Below the pieces are notes generated by a model. That model saw nothing but the letters and a program-made list of their open reading frames with translations. It did no database searches and was not told the origin of the DNA. The position numbers and the translations under genes were made by a program. Shown here piece by piece: positions 16,260-25,411 of a DNA stretch of 47,105 nt. Each line of letters opens with the position of its first letter. Positions within the stretch are counted from its first letter, which is position 1. The DNA is from CAJPNN01 sp041844735 (lineage in GTDB: Bacteria > Bacillota > Clostridia > Peptostreptococcales > Anaerovoracaceae), in the NCBI GenBank assembly GCA_041844735.1, contig JBGZBP010000014.1:1-47105 (forward strand). The letters are read 5' to 3'.

Positions 16260-17654
16260 CTATTTGCTCTTTTCAAAACGCTCAACTACCTCGTCTATAC
16301 CGCCTGCAAACAAGAACATTGATTCAGGAATCTCATCGTGCTTGCCCTCAAGTATTTCCTTGAATCCTCTCACTGTTTCTTCTCTTGAAATATATTTACC
16401 CTCCATACCTGTAAACTGTTCTGCTACACTGAAAGGCTGAGAAAGGAATCTCTGAATCTTTCTGGCTCTTGCTACCACGATTTTATCTTCTTCTGAAAGT
16501 TCATCCATACCCAAAATAGCGATTATATCCTGCAAATCTTTGTATTTCTGCAGCACTTCCTGTACACCTCTGGCAGTATTGTAATGTTCTTCTCCCACTA
16601 TCATAGGATCCAGAATCCTTGATGTTGACTCAAGAGGATCCACTGCAGGATAAATACCGAGTTCGGTTATCGCTCTTGATAAAACCGTAGTTGCATCCAA
16701 ATGGGCAAATGTTGTCGCAGGAGCCGGATCCGTAAGGTCGTCCGCCGGTACATATATGGCCTGCACAGATGTTATTGAGCCTTTTTTCGTGGAAGTTATT
16801 CTTTCCTGTAGTGCTCCCATTTCCGTAGCAAGTGTAGGCTGGTATCCAACCGCACTCGGAACACGTCCTAAAAGTGCAGAAACCTCTGAACCCGCCTGGG
16901 TGAAACGGAAAATATTATCAATGAACAACAGTACATCCTGTCCTTCCTGATCCCTGAAATGCTCCGCCATCGTCAATCCTGTAAGAGCTACTCTCATTCT
17001 TGCTCCCGGCGGTTCGTTCATCTGACCGAACACCATTGCCGTCTTATCTATTACTCCGGACTCTATCATTTCATTATAAAGGTCATTACCTTCTCTGGTT
17101 CTCTCACCTACTCCTGAAAAGACCGAAATTCCGCCATGCTCCTTAGCAATATTGTTTATAAGTTCCTGTATCAAAACCGTTTTCCCTACACCGGCACCTC
17201 CGAACAAACCTACCTTACCGCCTCGTGTATACGGGGCAATAAGATCTATTACCTTGATGCCTGTCTCAAACACCTGCGCTGTTGTATCCTGATCTTCAAA
17301 CAACGGTGCCTCTCTATGTATAGGCATGGTAATTTCAGAATTTACAGGACCCTTCTCATCTATAGTTTCTCCTATTACATTGAAAAGTCTGCCCAATACT
17401 TCTTTACCTACCGGCACATTAATAGGTGCTCCCGTATCTACTGCCGTCATGCCTCTTTTTAATCCGTCCGTAGTAGAGAGTGCTACACATCTTACGACAT
17501 CGTCTCCGATATGTTGTGCCACTTCGGAAACTATTTTCCTACCTTCAAAATCTATCTCTATTGCACTCAACAACTCCGGCATTTCATCGGGGCTGAACTT
17601 AACATCTATTACAGGACCTATTATCTGGTGAATTATTCCCTTATGTTCGCTCAC
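16260..17654 (-). CDS. atpD: F-type ATP synthase beta subunit
   Basis: The catalytic subunit of F1, 464 residues. The P-loop is GGAGVGKT in VGLFGGAGVGKTVLIQELI. GERTREGND, the catalytic-site MNEPPGARMRV and DELSEED (DELSEED loop) are present. The start codon is GTG with AAAGGAGG 6 bases upstream. Preceded by atpG (16-base gap) and followed by atpC. Confidence 0.98.
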   Translation of the reverse strand: MSEHKGIIHQIIGPVIDVKFSPDEMPELLSAIEIDFEGRKIVSEVAQHIGDDVVRCVALSTTDGLKRGMTAVDTGAPINVPVGKEVLGRLFNVIGETIDEKGPVNSEITMPIHREAPLFEDQDTTAQVFETGIKVIDLIAPYTRGGKVGLFGGAGVGKTVLIQELINNIAKEHGGISVFSGVGERTREGNDLYNEMIESGVIDKTAMVFGQMNEPPGARMRVALTGLTMAEHFRDQEGQDVLLFIDNIFRFTQAGSEVSALLGRVPSAVGYQPTLATEMGALQERITSTKKGSITSVQAIYVPADDLTDPAPATTFAHLDATTVLSRAITELGIYPAVDPLESTSRILDPMIVGEEHYNTARGVQEVLQKYKDLQDIIAILGMDELSEEDKIVVARARKIQRFLSQPFSVAEQFTGMEGKYISREETVRGFKEILEGKHDEIPESMFLFAGGIDEVVERFEKSK

Positions 17655-17670
17655 CTGACTACCTCCTTTA

Positions 17671-18537
17671 CTATTTCAGTGCCTCCGCACCGCCAACAAT
17701 TTCAGAAATCTCATTTGTTATTGCCGCCTGTCTTGCTCTGTTATAGAACAAACTCAAATCGGCAAGCATTTCTCTCGCATTATCAGTTGCATTCTCCATA
17801 GCTATTCTTCTGGCAGCATGCTCGCATGTTGCCGACTCAACTATGGCTCCATATATTTTAGTTTCCACAAATTTAGGCACTAAGTAATTAAACACTTCCT
17901 GAACCGAAGGTTCATACTCAACTTCTCTTTCGTGCCTTTTTACATCATCTTCTGATGCAACATCAAACGGCAAAAGCCTTACTGCCGCCGGCCTCTGCTC
18001 CAAACTGCTGGCAAATTCCGTGTATATCAAAACAACCTCATCAATCTCTCCCGACTCATATTTTTCTATGAGAGGCTTGCTGATAATATGTGTTTCCAAA
18101 AACGAAATATCCTCGGGAGGCAACAAATATTGAGTTTCAATATCTACATTCCTCCTTGCAAAATAATCTCGTCCCCTTGACCCTATAGCTACCACACTTG
18201 CCTTACTCTTTCTTTTCGCCATTTCCGCCTCAGCAAGCTTTATAATGTTGGAATTAAATCCACCGCAAAGCCCCCTGTTGCTTGTGACTATTATATAACA
18301 AGTGCTTTTAATCTCGCTATTTCCTTCAAGATATCGTTTCGGTATACCGCTTGAACTGTGAAAAATCTCATTTATAGTTTCAACCACGTGCTCCGTGCTC
18401 GTCTGAGTTTTTTCAAAAGTGCTTTTGGCTTTTCTTAGTTTAGAGGCAGATACGAGTTTCATTGCATTTGTTATATGTTCCGTGCTTGTTACACTTTTTA
18501 TCCTACGCTTAATATCGCTGGTATTGCATGTTGCCAC
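17671..18537 (-). CDS. atpG: F-type ATP synthase gamma subunit
   Basis: The rotor shaft of F1, 288 residues. The N-terminal helix DIKRRIKSVTSTEHITNAMKLVSASKLRKA and the C-terminal helix ATDNAREMLADLSLFYNRARQAAITNEI form the coiled-coil shaft. SNRGLCGGFNSN is the usual conserved stretch. The start is GTG preceded by GAGGGGG. The gap to atpA is 24 bases. Confidence 0.97.
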   Translation of the reverse strand: MATCNTSDIKRRIKSVTSTEHITNAMKLVSASKLRKAKSTFEKTQTSTEHVVETINEIFHSSSGIPKRYLEGNSEIKSTCYIIVTSNRGLCGGFNSNIIKLAEAEMAKRKSKASVVAIGSRGRDYFARRNVDIETQYLLPPEDISFLETHIISKPLIEKYESGEIDEVVLIYTEFASSLEQRPAAVRLLPFDVASEDDVKRHEREVEYEPSVQEVFNYLVPKFVETKIYGAIVESATCEHAARRIAMENATDNAREMLADLSLFYNRARQAAITNEISEIVGGAEALK

Positions 18538-18561
18538 TTTCGTACCCCCTCATTAAAATTT

Positions 18562-20064
18562 CTATCTTATACTCTTAAATTTGTTGATTTCATCAGTTAA
18601 TTTCTGTTGCAGTTCCTCTGAAAGTTTTCCTGTATCGACAATTTCTCTGCCGATTTCAGGAGCCTGTGTCCTCATATGTTCGATAAATTCTTTCTCGAAT
18701 GTCTTTATTTCTTCCATAGGTATATCAGCCAAGAAACGGTTTGTTGCCGCATAGATTATCATTATCTGATCTTCAACATTCATAGGAACATACTGTCCCT
18801 GCTTTAATATCTCCATCAGGATACGACCGTGATTAAGTCTCTCTCTTGTATCTTTATCTACATCCGATCCGAACTGTGAAAAGCTCGCAAGTTCTCTGTA
18901 CTGAGCAAGTTCGAGCTTAATCTTGCTCGCCACCGTCTTCATCGCCTTTATCTGTGCATTTCCACCTACTCTGGATACGGAAATACCTGCATTTACCGCC
19001 GGTCTCTGTCCCGTAAAGAACAGTTCTGTTTCAAGGAATATCTGTCCATCCGTAATAGAAATCACGTTTGTCGGTATATATGCTGAAACATCTCCTGCCT
19101 GTGTCTCAATTATAGGCAATGCGGTAATTGAACCTCCACCGAGACTGTCTGAAAGCTTTGCCGCCCTCTCAAGCAATCTGGAATGCAGATAAAATACATC
19201 TCCCGGATACGCCTCTCTTCCCGGCGGTCTGCGAAGAAGCAAAGACATTGCCCTGTATGCCACGGCGTGCTTTGATAAATCATCATAGACAATCAGAACA
19301 TCTTTGCCCTGATACATGAACTCCTCCGCCATAGCACACCCCGCATAAGGTGCAATATATTGAAGAGGAGCAACATCGCTGGCAGTTGCGGAAACTACGA
19401 TGGTATAATCCATAGCATCTCTGTTCTCCAACGTCTGCACTAACTGGGCCACAGTAGATTTTTTCTGACCTATTGCCACATAAATACAGATGACATCCTT
19501 ACCTTTCTGGTTTATTATTGCATCTATGGCGATAGCCGTCTTTCCTGTCTGCCTGTCTCCTATTATAAGCTCTCTCTGACCTTTTCCTATAGGTATCATG
19601 GAGTCAATTGCCTTTATACCTGTTTGCAACGGTTCATTTACAGATTTTCTCTGAAGCACTCCCGGTGCTGCATTTTCTACCGGTCTGAATTTATCGGATT
19701 TAATTTGACCTTTTCCGTCAATAGCCTGACCTAAAGGGTTTACTACTCTTCCTATCAGCTGATCTCCTACCGGCACCTCTACCACTCTTCCGGTAGGCTT
19801 TACTATATCCCCCTCTTTGATTTCACGATCGGAACCCATGATTACCGCCCCGACGTTATCCTCTTCAAGGTTCAATGCCATCCCGTATATTTCACCCGGA
19901 AACTCCAAAAGTTCGCCCGCCATACAGTTCTCAAGCCCGTATACTCTGGCAATACCGTCACCCACCTGGATAACCGTGCCGAAATTTGAAATTTCCAATT
20001 CGCTTTTGTAATTTTTTATTTGTTCTTTAATTACTGCACTGATTTCTTCAGGCTTTAAATTCAT
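18562..20064 (-). CDS. atpA: F-type ATP synthase alpha subunit
   Basis: The non-catalytic nucleotide-binding F1 subunit, 500 residues. The P-loop is GDRQTGKTAIAIDAII, and VYVAIGQKKSTVAQLV and the arginine-finger region PAVNAGISVSRVGGNAQ are present. Length is normal. Upstream AAGGATGG serves as ribosome binding site. It is preceded by atpH with 24 bases between. Confidence 0.98.
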   Translation of the reverse strand: MNLKPEEISAVIKEQIKNYKSELEISNFGTVIQVGDGIARVYGLENCMAGELLEFPGEIYGMALNLEEDNVGAVIMGSDREIKEGDIVKPTGRVVEVPVGDQLIGRVVNPLGQAIDGKGQIKSDKFRPVENAAPGVLQRKSVNEPLQTGIKAIDSMIPIGKGQRELIIGDRQTGKTAIAIDAIINQKGKDVICIYVAIGQKKSTVAQLVQTLENRDAMDYTIVVSATASDVAPLQYIAPYAGCAMAEEFMYQGKDVLIVYDDLSKHAVAYRAMSLLLRRPPGREAYPGDVFYLHSRLLERAAKLSDSLGGGSITALPIIETQAGDVSAYIPTNVISITDGQIFLETELFFTGQRPAVNAGISVSRVGGNAQIKAMKTVASKIKLELAQYRELASFSQFGSDVDKDTRERLNHGRILMEILKQGQYVPMNVEDQIMIIYAATNRFLADIPMEEIKTFEKEFIEHMRTQAPEIGREIVDTGKLSEELQQKLTDEINKFKSIR

Positions 20065-20088
20065 TTATGTTCACCATCCTTCCCTCTA

Positions 20089-20622
20089 TTAATTCAGACT
20101 TTCTCTCATGTTCATTAACTCTCTCTTGATGGAAGCGTCTATCACTTTTCCTTCTATGAAAATACGCACCCCGCCTATCAGCTTTCTGTCAATGCGATTC
20201 TCAAGTCTCACATTTTTCTGCAAAAGTTTTCCTGTTTCTTTCTCAAAAGATGCAAGCTGTTCCTCTGAAAGAGGAGTTACTGAAAAGATGGTGCCGAGAG
20301 AAAATCCGCTGTTCTCACATATCAGCTTTTCAAACTGCTTTACTATACCTGCAAGATGCCCTGCTCTCCTTTTGTCTATCAAGACATACAGGAAATTAAG
20401 GATCTCTTTTTCTATCTTATCCTCAAATATTTTTTTTATGGATTCTTTTTTCTTGTTTGCTGCTATTATGGGTGTTGAAAGAAACTCTTTAAACTGCGGA
20501 ATATCCTCTATAAGCTTCACCAGCTCCTTGGACTCCGCCAGCATTTCTTCCGTTTTACCCAGCTCCGATGCCGCACCGTAAAGTGCATGAGCATATGTGA
20601 TTTCAACTGTTAATTCTGCCAT
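20089..20622 (-). CDS. atpH: F-type ATP synthase delta subunit
   Basis: 177 residues of the peripheral stalk (OSCP-like) linking subunit b to the top of alpha3beta3. The N-terminal helical domain starts VEITYAHALYGAASELGKTEEML, and the C-terminal domain has NVRLENRIDRKLIGGVRIFIEGKVID. The start overlaps the end of atpF by 13 bases, suggesting coupled translation. Confidence 0.94.
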   Translation of the reverse strand: MAELTVEITYAHALYGAASELGKTEEMLAESKELVKLIEDIPQFKEFLSTPIIAANKKKESIKKIFEDKIEKEILNFLYVLIDKRRAGHLAGIVKQFEKLICENSGFSLGTIFSVTPLSEEQLASFEKETGKLLQKNVRLENRIDRKLIGGVRIFIEGKVIDASIKRELMNMRESLN

Positions 20623-21122
20623 TTGCCTGCACCTGCCTGTTCGATTACCTTATTGACAATTTCACGGTGTTCCGCTTCGTCAATCTGTTTTTCCAAAATC
20701 TTTTCAGCAGCTAACATCGCAAGGGCTGCAATCTGGTTTTGCATTTCCAAAACAGCTTTCTGCTTTTCATGCTCAATCTCTTCCATAGCTTTAGCTTTGA
20801 TTCTCGCCGCCTCTTCCTTGGCTTCATCAATGATGCTTTTTGCCTGTGCATCAGCTCTCTGCTTACCCACAGCTATTATCTCTCTTTTTTCTGCATCCGC
20901 TTCGCCAAGTTTTTCCTCATAATGCTTCAGCATTTCTTCTGCATTCTGCATTTTTTGAGCAGCATTATCATAAGTATTTTTCACCTCGTTCTGTCTTGCC
21001 TCGATGTGATTACGAATCTTTTCAAAAAATTGTTTTCTCAAGATAAGATAAAGCACGAAAAGCGTAATCATTACCATCACCAATGTAGGATTAAATTCCA
21101 TCAATGAACTGTACTTTTCCAT
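20610..21122 (-). CDS. atpF: F-type ATP synthase b subunit
   Basis: About 170 residues of the peripheral stalk. One N-terminal transmembrane helix (about 12-28, PTLVMVMITLFVLYLIL) is followed by a long charged Ala/Glu/Lys-rich coiled coil. The second of two nearby ATGs (21122) is preferred because AGAGG lies eight bases upstream; the first is at 21128. Single b gene, no b-prime. Confidence 0.94.
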   Translation of the reverse strand: MEKYSSLMEFNPTLVMVMITLFVLYLILRKQFFEKIRNHIEARQNEVKNTYDNAAQKMQNAEEMLKHYEEKLGEADAEKREIIAVGKQRADAQAKSIIDEAKEEAARIKAKAMEEIEHEKQKAVLEMQNQIAALAMLAAEKILEKQIDEAEHREIVNKVIEQAGAGKWQN

Positions 21123-21156
21123 GTGCATTACCTCTCATTCTATCTGTTTTTAACGA

Positions 21157-21423
21157 TTACAACATATGCACCAACGGGTTAACAAATACCAATACGATAG
21201 CGATGATGAAAGCAAAGATACCTGTTGTTTCCGCTACCGCCTGACCTACAAGCATTGTCTTTAAAATTTCGCCGCTGGCCTCAGGCTGTCTTGCAACCGC
21301 CTCTACAGCCTTACCTGCTGCAAAACCCTGTCCTATACCTATACCTATTGATGCAAGCATAGCTATACCTGCTCCTAATGCTGATAACGCCAAAATAAAT
21401 GCTTCTGATGATACCTGTGTCAT
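21157..21423 (-). CDS. atpE: F-type ATP synthase c subunit (Na+-site residues)
   Basis: 88 residues, two transmembrane helices forming the rotor ring. The ion-binding carboxylate is E65 on helix 2. Residues at the positions that bind Na+ in the Ilyobacter tartaricus c-ring are retained or conservatively changed: Q32 (in GIGQGFAAGKAVE), V63, E65, T66 (Ser in Ilyobacter), T67 and F70 (Tyr in Ilyobacter). The length and the ARQPEA loop align without gaps. This Q...ETT pattern is associated with Na+-coupled enzymes, so the ATP synthase probably uses Na+. That is inference from residues only. Confidence 0.95.
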   Translation of the reverse strand: MTQVSSEAFILALSALGAGIAMLASIGIGIGQGFAAGKAVEAVARQPEASGEILKTMLVGQAVAETTGIFAFIIAIVLVFVNPLVHML

Positions 21424-21462
21424 AATAAATTTCTCCCTTCTTTATCTAAAACAAATTATATA

Positions 21463-22194
21463 CTAATGGTTATCTCCGTCGTGAATCGGCAAAGATTCCG
21501 CCGTAAACACCATCGTTAACATAGTGAAAATAAACGCCTGCAAAATCGGTTCAAATACATCGAAAAATAAATTTGCAGGAAGCGGTATTACCGCCTGTAA
21601 GAATGGCCAAGGTAAATGAATAGCTTCACTCATAGCCTCCAATAATGTCATCAGCAGTGCCATAATTATGGCTCCTCCGAATATGTTTCCAAATATTCGG
21701 AATGCCAGCGACACCGGTAATGATACCTGCTCAATAATCTTAAGCGGCAACATAAATGGAAACGGATCACACATGCTTTTAAAATGTCCCCTGATACCCT
21801 TAGTTTTTATAGAACTGCCAAGTATTAAAAAGAACGTTATCGCCGCACATGCAAAGGTCACATTGACATCAGCGGTTACCGGTCTGATTCCAAAAAGTCC
21901 ACCCATATTACAAAAGACTAGAAAAAAGAACAAGGTTCCCATATACGGAGCATATTTCTTTCCGTATTTTTCTCCCATTATCTCTCCGGTCATACCGTAG
22001 ACTTTTTCGACTATCATTTCGGCAATAACCTGCTTTCCATTAGGAATTTTCTTCAAGTCCCGTGCAAGCAAAATAGCAATTACAGATAAAATTAGTGCTA
22101 TTATCGCTGCCCATATTACGGTTTCAGTGAAAAAAATCTTCCCATCCAAAATTCCGAATATCCTTCTGACTCCCAAATGGTTTATATCATGCAC
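21463..22194 (-). CDS. atpB: F-type ATP synthase a subunit
   Basis: 243 residues, multi-pass membrane stator half-channel subunit. The essential arginine is in SLAFRIFGNIFGGAIIMALL (helix 4 of the family), and FEPILQAFIFTMLTMVF is the conserved last helix. AGGAGG lies about 11 bases upstream of the ATG. First structural F0 gene after atpI. Confidence 0.95.
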   Translation of the reverse strand: MHDINHLGVRRIFGILDGKIFFTETVIWAAIIALILSVIAILLARDLKKIPNGKQVIAEMIVEKVYGMTGEIMGEKYGKKYAPYMGTLFFFLVFCNMGGLFGIRPVTADVNVTFACAAITFFLILGSSIKTKGIRGHFKSMCDPFPFMLPLKIIEQVSLPVSLAFRIFGNIFGGAIIMALLMTLLEAMSEAIHLPWPFLQAVIPLPANLFFDVFEPILQAFIFTMLTMVFTAESLPIHDGDNH

Positions 22195-22223
22195 GCTTTT
22201 ACCTCCTTCTTATGAAATTTCCA

Positions 22224-22619
22224 CTACCGATTCTCTTCCTTTTGCTCCGGTTGCACAACGGTTTTATCTTTCCTCAACCCTACAATCATCATCGCCACCT
22301 TGGTGGTCATGATTCCGATTGCCGCTCCCAGACCGGATTGTAGTGATATTTTGATGCAGATTGCAAAGACCGCACCGAACAGAAATAATCTCAGAATATA
22401 TCCCCACACGGAAATAAATTTGTTCCCTACCGTAGCCACCTGTTTGCACTCATATGCCAACAAATACAAATTGATTACGGAAATAACGGTACCGAACAAA
22501 AGTCCTGCAAAATATCTCCAATCGCCTTTCATGACAGGTACAGAACCCGCAGCTATTATCAACATAATAACAATCGCATAGATGACAATCTTATTCTTAA
22601 ATCTTTCAAAACTATCCAT
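22224..22619 (-). CDS. atpI: ATP synthase subunit I (AtpI-like)
   Basis: 131 residues with about four hydrophobic helices (near 12-30, 35-53, 72-90, 95-113) and a charged C-terminus. It occupies the usual atpI position as first gene of the operon. AtpI proteins assist c-ring assembly or Mg2+ uptake in other bacteria. Sequence similarity in this family is weak, so the call rests mainly on topology and position. TAAGGAGAAAAG precedes the ATG. Confidence 0.82.
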   Translation of the reverse strand: MDSFERFKNKIVIYAIVIMLIIAAGSVPVMKGDWRYFAGLLFGTVISVINLYLLAYECKQVATVGNKFISVWGYILRLFLFGAVFAICIKISLQSGLGAAIGIMTTKVAMMIVGLRKDKTVVQPEQKEENR

Positions 22620-22663
22620 CTTTTCTCCTTACCTGACAATTAAGTCATGCCTTCCTCATCAAT

Positions 22664-22778
22664 AATAATTAACAATTATTCTATTCTTTTTTTTCAGAAT
22701 AGTAAAGTATTTTTGTATACAGTTTGCACCCTTCATATAAATCCCTCTCGAGCTTGAAAATGCTAATGTATACAAAAT
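22664..22778 (-). promoter_or_regulatory. Leader and candidate promoter region of the atp operon
   Basis: The roughly 290-base gap upstream of atpI holds no gene. On the minus strand TTTACT (22701-22706) and TAGAAT (22678-22683) are 17 bases apart, a modest promoter candidate. AATAATT-GTT-AATTATT (22664-22680) is a perfect short hairpin in the leader. An inverted pair ATTTTTGTATAC (22709-22720) and GTATACAAAAT (22768-22778) lies upstream, each containing the palindrome GTATAC, and could be regulator sites. Confidence 0.4.
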
Positions 22779-22855
22779 TCCAAATCCGATGTTAACGATT
22801 TTTCTAAAAACCTTAACACTTTCTTTATATGAAATCTAAGGTTCTTTTTTGCTTC

Positions 22856-22899
22856 AAAGGGGAAGATTTCAAGCTTTATACGCTCAAATCTTCCCCTTT
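22856..22899 (-). terminator. Hairpin downstream of the MATE gene
   Basis: A 14-base perfect inverted repeat AAAGGGGAAGATTT (22856-22869) with AAATCTTCCCCTTT (22886-22899). It starts 10 bases after the MATE stop codon. The stem is strong but the trailing U-tract is short, so termination efficiency is uncertain. Confidence 0.6.
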
Positions 22900-22909
22900 A
22901 GGGTAGGTT

Positions 22910-24304
22910 TTATTCAGTAATTGACAGTTCATTTACGACATTCCGAACCCATTTTCTGCTCCTAAATCTGAATGTCAAAATTATAGATTTTATAACTTCC
23001 TCTATTTGCACAAGAGCCACTACCACATATACCGGAAATTCCATGTATAGTGCTCCTATAAATGCCAAAGGCACTCCCACTCCCCACACGCATGAAATCT
23101 CAGTTCTCATCGCGAAAGCCGTATCGCCTCCGCACCTGAGAGTTCCGACAACGTGTGCTCCGGCGTAAAGTTTTATCGGCATTGCTACCGCATATACACA
23201 CAATATTACAAATGCATAGTGCTGCCCTTCTTTAGTAAATTCAAACAGGCTAAGCAAAGGCTTTGACAGTGTCACAAGCAATGCTCCCCCTACTACTCCC
23301 GCCATTACCGCCACAGCCACAAGCTTCTTGGCAAGTGCATATGCATAGTTGAACTCATTTCTTCCAAGTCTTTGCCCTACCATTATAAGTATGGCATCCC
23401 CGATGCTGAATCCTGCCAAGATAAACATATTATTTATAGTGTTCCCTGCCTGCACGGCTGCAGCTGCTGCTATACCTATTCTACCGTATGCTGCCATATA
23501 TGCCGATGTCCCCAGCCCCCACAACATTTCATTTAATGTAGTAGGCACAGCTCTTTTAAACATCCTTTTCGCATCCTGCCAAGGCATACCGAAAAACTCT
23601 CCAACCTTGCCCTTAAGGATATTGTTTGACTTGAGCATCAAATATAAATATACCGCCACTTCCAATATACGTGAAATCACTGTAGCAAGTGCGGCCCCCC
23701 TGATTCCAAGTTCAGGAAGTCCGAAATTACCGAAAATCAAACAGTAATTCATAAAAGTATTAAGCGAAAATGCGGAAACACTTACAAATAGCGGTATTCT
23801 TGTCTGCTGTGTGCTTCTCAATCCTGATGATATAGGTACACTTATTGCCACCAACAGTATCGTCCACGAGCCCAACCTTACATATTGACCTCCCATCCGA
23901 ATCGCATCGCTGTTATCTGTAAACAGCGAAACTACAAATTCCGGAACTATTATTGCAGGTAAAAAGAAAACCAATCCGCCAAGCATACATACAGTCACGG
24001 CAAATCCTATAGTCTTCCTTATGCTTTTTATATCCTGTTTCCCCCAGAACTGTGACATAAACATGGTCATCCCGCTGGTAAAACCGAACATCATCATCCA
24101 GTGTATAAAGAATATCTGCGTGGACATCCCTACCGATGCCAATTCCTTTTCTCCAAGCGACCCAACCATTACATTGTCCACTAGGCTTAAGGAAGCCGCT
24201 ATTATACTTTGCAGCGCTATCGGCAGCGCCACTGTTCTTAGAGAACTCAACACCGATTTATTATCAATTTTTATTGTATCCCTATCTTCCGTTTTGTCTA
24301 TCAT
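22910..24304 (-). CDS. MATE-family multidrug/polysaccharide exporter
   Basis: 464 residues, about 12 transmembrane helices arranged as two halves of six. Motifs such as ASLSLVDNVMVGSLGEKELASVGM (helix 1) and GISVP-like turns match cation-coupled MATE efflux proteins of the NorM/DinF type. The start overlaps the wecB stop as ATGA, so it is translated with the wall-polymer genes. That context allows a role in exporting a lipid-linked or small metabolite, but drug or toxin efflux coupled to Na+ or H+ is the usual family function. Last gene of the long operon. The Shine-Dalgarno is weak, consistent with translational coupling. Confidence 0.92.
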   Translation of the reverse strand: MIDKTEDRDTIKIDNKSVLSSLRTVALPIALQSIIAASLSLVDNVMVGSLGEKELASVGMSTQIFFIHWMMMFGFTSGMTMFMSQFWGKQDIKSIRKTIGFAVTVCMLGGLVFFLPAIIVPEFVVSLFTDNSDAIRMGGQYVRLGSWTILLVAISVPISSGLRSTQQTRIPLFVSVSAFSLNTFMNYCLIFGNFGLPELGIRGAALATVISRILEVAVYLYLMLKSNNILKGKVGEFFGMPWQDAKRMFKRAVPTTLNEMLWGLGTSAYMAAYGRIGIAAAAAVQAGNTINNMFILAGFSIGDAILIMVGQRLGRNEFNYAYALAKKLVAVAVMAGVVGGALLVTLSKPLLSLFEFTKEGQHYAFVILCVYAVAMPIKLYAGAHVVGTLRCGGDTAFAMRTEISCVWGVGVPLAFIGALYMEFPVYVVVALVQIEEVIKSIILTFRFRSRKWVRNVVNELSITE

Positions 24305-25410
24305 TTCAATTGTTCCTTTAATATTTTAACAATCTTGTCACAAGCTGTTCCGTCGCCATAAGGATTCGCCGCCTTTGCCATCCTTATATATGCCGTCTCA
24401 TCCGAAAGAAGTTCCTTAGCCATGCTGTAGATTGTGTCTCTGTCCACTCCCGCCAGCTTAACGGTACCTGCCTCTACAGCCTCCGGTCTTTCCGTCTCTT
24501 TCCTTACTACAAGAACAGGTTTCCCAAGTGACGGTGCCTCCTCCTGCATCCCTCCGGAGTCCGTAATTATAAAATACGACTTAGCCATCAAGTTTACAAA
24601 CGGCTGGTATTCCAACGGCTCTATAAGATGTACTCTTTGCGAATCTCCCAGCACCTTATCGGCAATTTCTCTCACTTTAGGATTGAGGTGTACAGGATAC
24701 ACCACTTCCACGTCTTCAAATTCATCTGCTATATCTCTTATGGCACTGAATATGTTTTCCATATTCTCTCCCAAATTTTCTCGTCTGTGACATGTTACTG
24801 TTATTATTCTCTTGTTCTCAAAATCTAAGGATTTAAGTGTAGGCTCGACAAATTCATATGGCTTGTTTGCCACCTCCAACAAGGCGTCTATCACGCTGTT
24901 TCCCGTGATAAATATAGAATCTGCATTTATCCCTTCCTTTTTAAGGTTTTCTACATTTCGCACTGTCGGTGCAAAATGAAAATCCGCCAAATGCCCTGTG
25001 AGAACTCTGTTCATCTCTTCGGGGTAAGGAGAATATTTATCGTATGTTCTTAATCCTGCCTCCACATGTCCTATCTTAACTTTATGATAAAATCCTGCCA
25101 ATGCGGTAGCAAAGGTAGTCGTAGTATCTCCATGTACCAACACTATATCAGGTTTCTCTTCTTCCATCACTTCATCAAGCCCGCTGATAACATTTGATGT
25201 AATCATACTTATGCTCTGATTTTTTTTCATTATATTGAGGTCATAGTCCGGCTTAAGCTCAAATAGTGAAAGCACCTGATCCAGCATCTCCCTGTGCTGA
25301 GCTGTAACGCACAATACGGACTCTATGCCGCTCTCTCTTTCCAGTGCCTTTACCAAAGGTGCCATTTTTATCGCTTCCGGTCTTGTCCCGAACACTGTCA
25401 AAACTTTCAT
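24301..25410 (-). CDS. wecB: UDP-N-acetylglucosamine 2-epimerase (non-hydrolysing)
   Basis: 369 residues converting UDP-GlcNAc to UDP-ManNAc for wall teichoic acid or other surface polymers. Family motifs are VFGTRPEAIKMAPL at the N-terminus, VLVHGDTTTTFATAL, GHVEAGLRTYDKYSPYPEEMNR, TCHRRENLG, and TDSGGMQEEAPSLGKPVLVVRKETERPEAV. ATG 25410 is preferred with GGAGGAGG nine bases upstream; an earlier ATG at 25434 lies inside tagO. It follows tagO with one base between stop and start. Confidence 0.96.
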   Translation of the reverse strand: MKVLTVFGTRPEAIKMAPLVKALERESGIESVLCVTAQHREMLDQVLSLFELKPDYDLNIMKKNQSISMITSNVISGLDEVMEEEKPDIVLVHGDTTTTFATALAGFYHKVKIGHVEAGLRTYDKYSPYPEEMNRVLTGHLADFHFAPTVRNVENLKKEGINADSIFITGNSVIDALLEVANKPYEFVEPTLKSLDFENKRIITVTCHRRENLGENMENIFSAIRDIADEFEDVEVVYPVHLNPKVREIADKVLGDSQRVHLIEPLEYQPFVNLMAKSYFIITDSGGMQEEAPSLGKPVLVVRKETERPEAVEAGTVKLAGVDRDTIYSMAKELLSDETAYIRMAKAANPYGDGTACDKIVKILKEQLK

Positions 25411-25411
25411 T

